Shown: positions 5,422 through 7,288 of the stretch, piece by piece
How the letters are laid out: each line of letters begins with the position of its first letter
Position numbering within the stretch: position 1 is the stretch's first letter
Assembly (NCBI GenBank): GCA_023132075.1
Contig: JAGLYT010000078.1
Span: 1 to 7,288 of the forward strand
Reading direction: 5' to 3'
Length of the DNA stretch: 7,288 bases
Origin: a bacterium
Lineage (GTDB): Bacteria > CBDUZB01 > JAGLHV01
Program-made: the position numbers and the translations under genes
Notes under the pieces: model-generated
Seen by the model: only the letters and a program-made list of their open reading frames with translations
What the model was told of the DNA's origin: nothing
Databases searched by the model: none

Positions 5422-6561
5422 ATGTTAAGATATCTTACCTCGGGTGAATCACACGGGAAGTGTTTAGTTGCTATTCTGGAAGGGTTTCCCTCCGGATTAA
5501 AGATAGAGGGAAAGGTTATAGATAAGGAATTATTACGCAGACAGCTGGGTTATGGCCGGGGAGGGAGGATGCAGATAGAAAAAGATAAAGCAGAAATTCT
5601 TTCCGGATTATATAGAGGAAAAACTACGGGAGCTCCTCTTTGTATAATGGTTGCCAATAAAGACTGGAAGGGATGGGACAAGATGCCTTCCCTTACTAAA
5701 CCCAGGCCGGGTCATGCCGATTTATCCGGAATGTTTAAATATAACTTTGAGGACTTAAGGCCGGTTTTAGAAAGAGCCAGTGCCAGAGAGACAGCGGTAA
5801 GGGTAGGAGTGGGGGCGGTGGCTAAAAGATTATTAGCTGAATTTGATATTAAAATTTACAGCCGTACGGTGCAAATCGGTAGTGTTAAAGATGAGTCTGT
5901 TTACAATCCGGCAAAAGGAAAAAGTATTGGAATAAAAGAAACACCCCTGCGTTGTATAGACAAAAATATTGAAAAGAAGATGATTGCTTTAATTGACCGG
6001 GCTAAAGAAAAGAAAGATAGCCTGGGAGGGGTATTTGAAGTTGGTGTTCTTAATTTGCCGGTAGGATTGGGGAGTTTTGTTCATTGGGATGCCCGATTGG
6101 ATGCCCGTCTGGCTTTTGCTTTAATGAGTATTCAGGCAATTAAGGGTGTAGAGATAGGGTTAGGCTTTGATTGTGCCCGGCGGTTTGGTTCCGAGGTACA
6201 TGATGAAATCTTTTATGAAAAAAAACAGGGATTTTACCGCAAGACTAATAATGCCGGCGGATTGGAAGGTGGGATGTCTAACGGAGAGACGATTGTTTTG
6301 AAGGCGGCTATGAAACCGATTGCTACCCTGGGTAAACCTTTACGGTCGGTAGATATAAAATCCAAGAAACCATATAAAGCTTGCGTAGAGAGAGCGGATG
6401 TTTGTGCTGTTCCGGCTGCCGGTGTAGTGGGGGAAACAGTTGTGGCTTTTGAGGTTGCCCGGGCGTTAAAGGAAAAATTCGGCGGGGATAGTTTAGCAGA
6501 GATGAAGGAAAATTTTTCTAATTATAAAAAGTATTTAAAAACGGGGAATAAGAAAAAATGA
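5422..6561 (+). CDS. aroC: Chorismate synthase
   Basis: AroC converts 5-enolpyruvylshikimate 3-phosphate to chorismate, the last step of the shared aromatic pathway, using reduced FMN that is not consumed. Family signatures appear in order: LTSGESHGK (5-13, His11), GYGRGGRMQIEKD (43-55), PRPGHADLSG (94-103), LERASARETAVRV (116-128), CARRFGSEVHDE (251-262), NNAGGLEGGMSNGE (276-289), MKPIATLGKPLRSVD (297-311) and ERADVCAVPAAGVVGE (323-338). These cover the FMN- and substrate-binding loops, and 379 residues is within the usual 350-400. ATG 5422 is preceded by a strong ggagg site. Its 3' end overlaps aroK by ATGA. The gene is visibly richer in G/C than the ATPase and MNT-HEPN genes, which supports the view that those were acquired. 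The C-terminal KTGNKKK tail is basic and probably disordered. Confidence 0.97.
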   Translation: MLRYLTSGESHGKCLVAILEGFPSGLKIEGKVIDKELLRRQLGYGRGGRMQIEKDKAEILSGLYRGKTTGAPLCIMVANKDWKGWDKMPSLTKPRPGHADLSGMFKYNFEDLRPVLERASARETAVRVGVGAVAKRLLAEFDIKIYSRTVQIGSVKDESVYNPAKGKSIGIKETPLRCIDKNIEKKMIALIDRAKEKKDSLGGVFEVGVLNLPVGLGSFVHWDARLDARLAFALMSIQAIKGVEIGLGFDCARRFGSEVHDEIFYEKKQGFYRKTNNAGGLEGGMSNGETIVLKAAMKPIATLGKPLRSVDIKSKKPYKACVERADVCAVPAAGVVGETVVAFEVARALKEKFGGDSLAEMKENFSNYKKYLKTGNKKK

Positions 6562-7082
6562 ACATTGTTTTGACCGGATTTATGGGAACAGGGAAAACAG
6601 CTGTAGGGAAGAAATTGGCGGAAGAAACAGGAATGCAGTACATTGATACTGATGAGATGATAGAAAAAGATGTGGGGATGACGATTCCTAATATTTTTAA
6701 ACGAAGGGGAGAGAAATATTTTCGCGAGGCAGAGACACAGGCAGTTAAATGTGTGGCGATGCTGGATAATTTTGTGATTGCTACCGGAGGCGGAGTGGTT
6801 TTAAAAGAAGAAAATATGAAAGAGTTGGAAAAGAACGGGATTATTGTTTGCCTGACTGCTTCTGCGGATTCAATTTTACAGCGGACCGGTAAAGATACTA
6901 ACAGGCCTTTATTGAAAGGCGAAAATCCGGCAGATAAAATTGAGCAATTGTTAAATGAGAGAGAACCTTTCTATAAACGGTGCCATAAAATGATTGACAC
7001 TTCACAAAAAGAGATTAAGGATATAATCGGGGAAATTATTCCTTTTTTTAAAGAAGTAAGCAGCAGTAAAATCAAAAAATGA
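6558..7082 (+). CDS. aroK: Shikimate kinase
   Basis: AroK phosphorylates shikimate at the 3-hydroxyl with ATP (step 5). The NMP-kinase fold is evident: Walker A GFMGTGKT (7-14, Lys13), shikimate-binding Asp32 in YIDTDEMI, Arg56 in GEKYFREAE, the ATGGGVV loop (76-81, glycines 77-79), the lid TNRPLL with Arg116, and Arg135 in NEREPFY. All catalytic residues are present; 174 residues is typical. The start ATG overlaps the aroC stop (ATGA 6558-6561), so the two are translationally coupled; ggggaa near 6543-6548 is a modest ribosome-binding site. The stop TGA is itself overlapped by an ATG that opens a six-codon reading frame leading to aroB. Confidence 0.97.
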   Translation: MNIVLTGFMGTGKTAVGKKLAEETGMQYIDTDEMIEKDVGMTIPNIFKRRGEKYFREAETQAVKCVAMLDNFVIATGGGVVLKEENMKELEKNGIIVCLTASADSILQRTGKDTNRPLLKGENPADKIEQLLNEREPFYKRCHKMIDTSQKEIKDIIGEIIPFFKEVSSSKIKK

Positions 7083-7099
7083 TTGAGAAAGAAAAATGA
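7079..7099 (+). other. Six-codon relay ORF between aroK and aroB
   Basis: ATG at 7079-7081 overlaps the aroK stop (7080-7082) and opens MIEKEK, which ends at TGA 7097-7099, itself overlapping the aroB start ATG (7096-7098). Both joints are ATGA. This could let ribosomes that finish aroK restart and hand over to aroB, which has only a weak ribosome-binding site of its own (gagaaag at 7085-7091). It may also be chance, since A-rich junctions produce such overlaps readily. The peptide itself is unlikely to matter. Confidence 0.3.
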
Positions 7100-7288
7100 A
7101 AGAAATAAAAGTAGATTTAAAAGATAAAAGCTATAAAATTTATGTGGGATGCCGGTTGGAAGATATAGGCAGCCGGCTTAAAGAATATAAGACGGGCAGG
7201 AAAATCCTGGTGGTTACTAATCCGATAGTAGAGAAATTTTATTTGGAGCCGGTAGTAAAATCTTTGCAGGAAGCAGATTGGGATGTTT
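7096..7288 (+). CDS. aroB: 3-dehydroquinate synthase, 3' truncated by window end
   Basis: The frame from ATG 7096 runs open to the window end for 64 codons. The start MKEIKVDLKDKSYKIYVGCRL followed by KILVVTNPIVEKFYLEPVVKSL is the N-terminal NAD-binding domain of AroB, in which strand VVTNP and the following helix are characteristic. The enzyme cyclises DAHP to 3-dehydroquinate (step 2) with NAD and a divalent metal. The catalytic metal ligands lie beyond the window. The gene starts 13 bp after aroK and fits the aroC-aroK-aroB order seen in many bacteria. The initiation site is only weakly supported by a ribosome-binding site; the start is chosen because it gives the family's usual N-terminus. 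Confidence 0.9.
   Translation, partial: MKEIKVDLKDKSYKIYVGCRLEDIGSRLKEYKTGRKILVVTNPIVEKFYLEPVVKSLQEADWDV

Overview
The window is AT-rich bacterial DNA. All genes lie on the plus strand and are tightly packed at both ends. A signal-peptide lipoprotein (ApbE type), ATGA gene overlaps and Shine-Dalgarno sequences point to a bacterium. The gene repertoire (a radical SAM protein of the AmrS type, ApbE, a split aro cluster, a DUF4143 ATPase, an MNT/HEPN pair) would fit an anaerobe, perhaps from an uncultured lineage such as Omnitrophota or a relative. No marker here fixes the taxonomy, so this is a weak guess.

Layout. Positions 3-812 hold the 3' part of a radical SAM gene related to AmrS of the AmmeMemoRadiSam system. 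It is followed closely by apbE (850-1866, FAD:protein FMN transferase lipoprotein) and, only 4 bp later, by aroE (1871-2731, shikimate dehydrogenase). Positions 2732-5421 are different in character: long AT-rich spacers, a well-formed promoter set inside two operator-like direct repeats, an AAA ATPase/DUF4143 gene (2897-4168), an empty 373-bp spacer, an MntA/HepT-type nucleotidyltransferase-HEPN toxin-antitoxin pair (4542-5179), and a 133-bp palindromic, inverted-repeat-bounded element (5186-5318). After this the compact aro genes resume: aroC (5422-6561, chorismate synthase), aroK (6558-7082, shikimate kinase, ATGA overlap) and the start of aroB (7096-7288, 3-dehydroquinate synthase, cut by the window end).

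Working together. AroB, AroE, AroK and AroC catalyse steps 2, 4, 5 and 7 of the shikimate pathway to chorismate. Dehydroquinase (step 3) and EPSP synthase (step 6) are not in the window. The simplest reading is an ancestral aroE-aroC-aroK-aroB run into which a defence/toxin-antitoxin-like accessory block was inserted between aroE and aroC.

Most notable observations: the paired repeats spaced 33 bp that bracket the ATPase promoter; the nested palindromic element before aroC; an Asp in AroE where NADP-specific enzymes carry their Asn-Arg-Thr motif; and a six-codon relay ORF whose start overlaps the aroK stop and whose stop overlaps the aroB start. I did not find a clearly new system. The ATPase plus MNT/HEPN block with its operator-like repeats is the best candidate for closer study.
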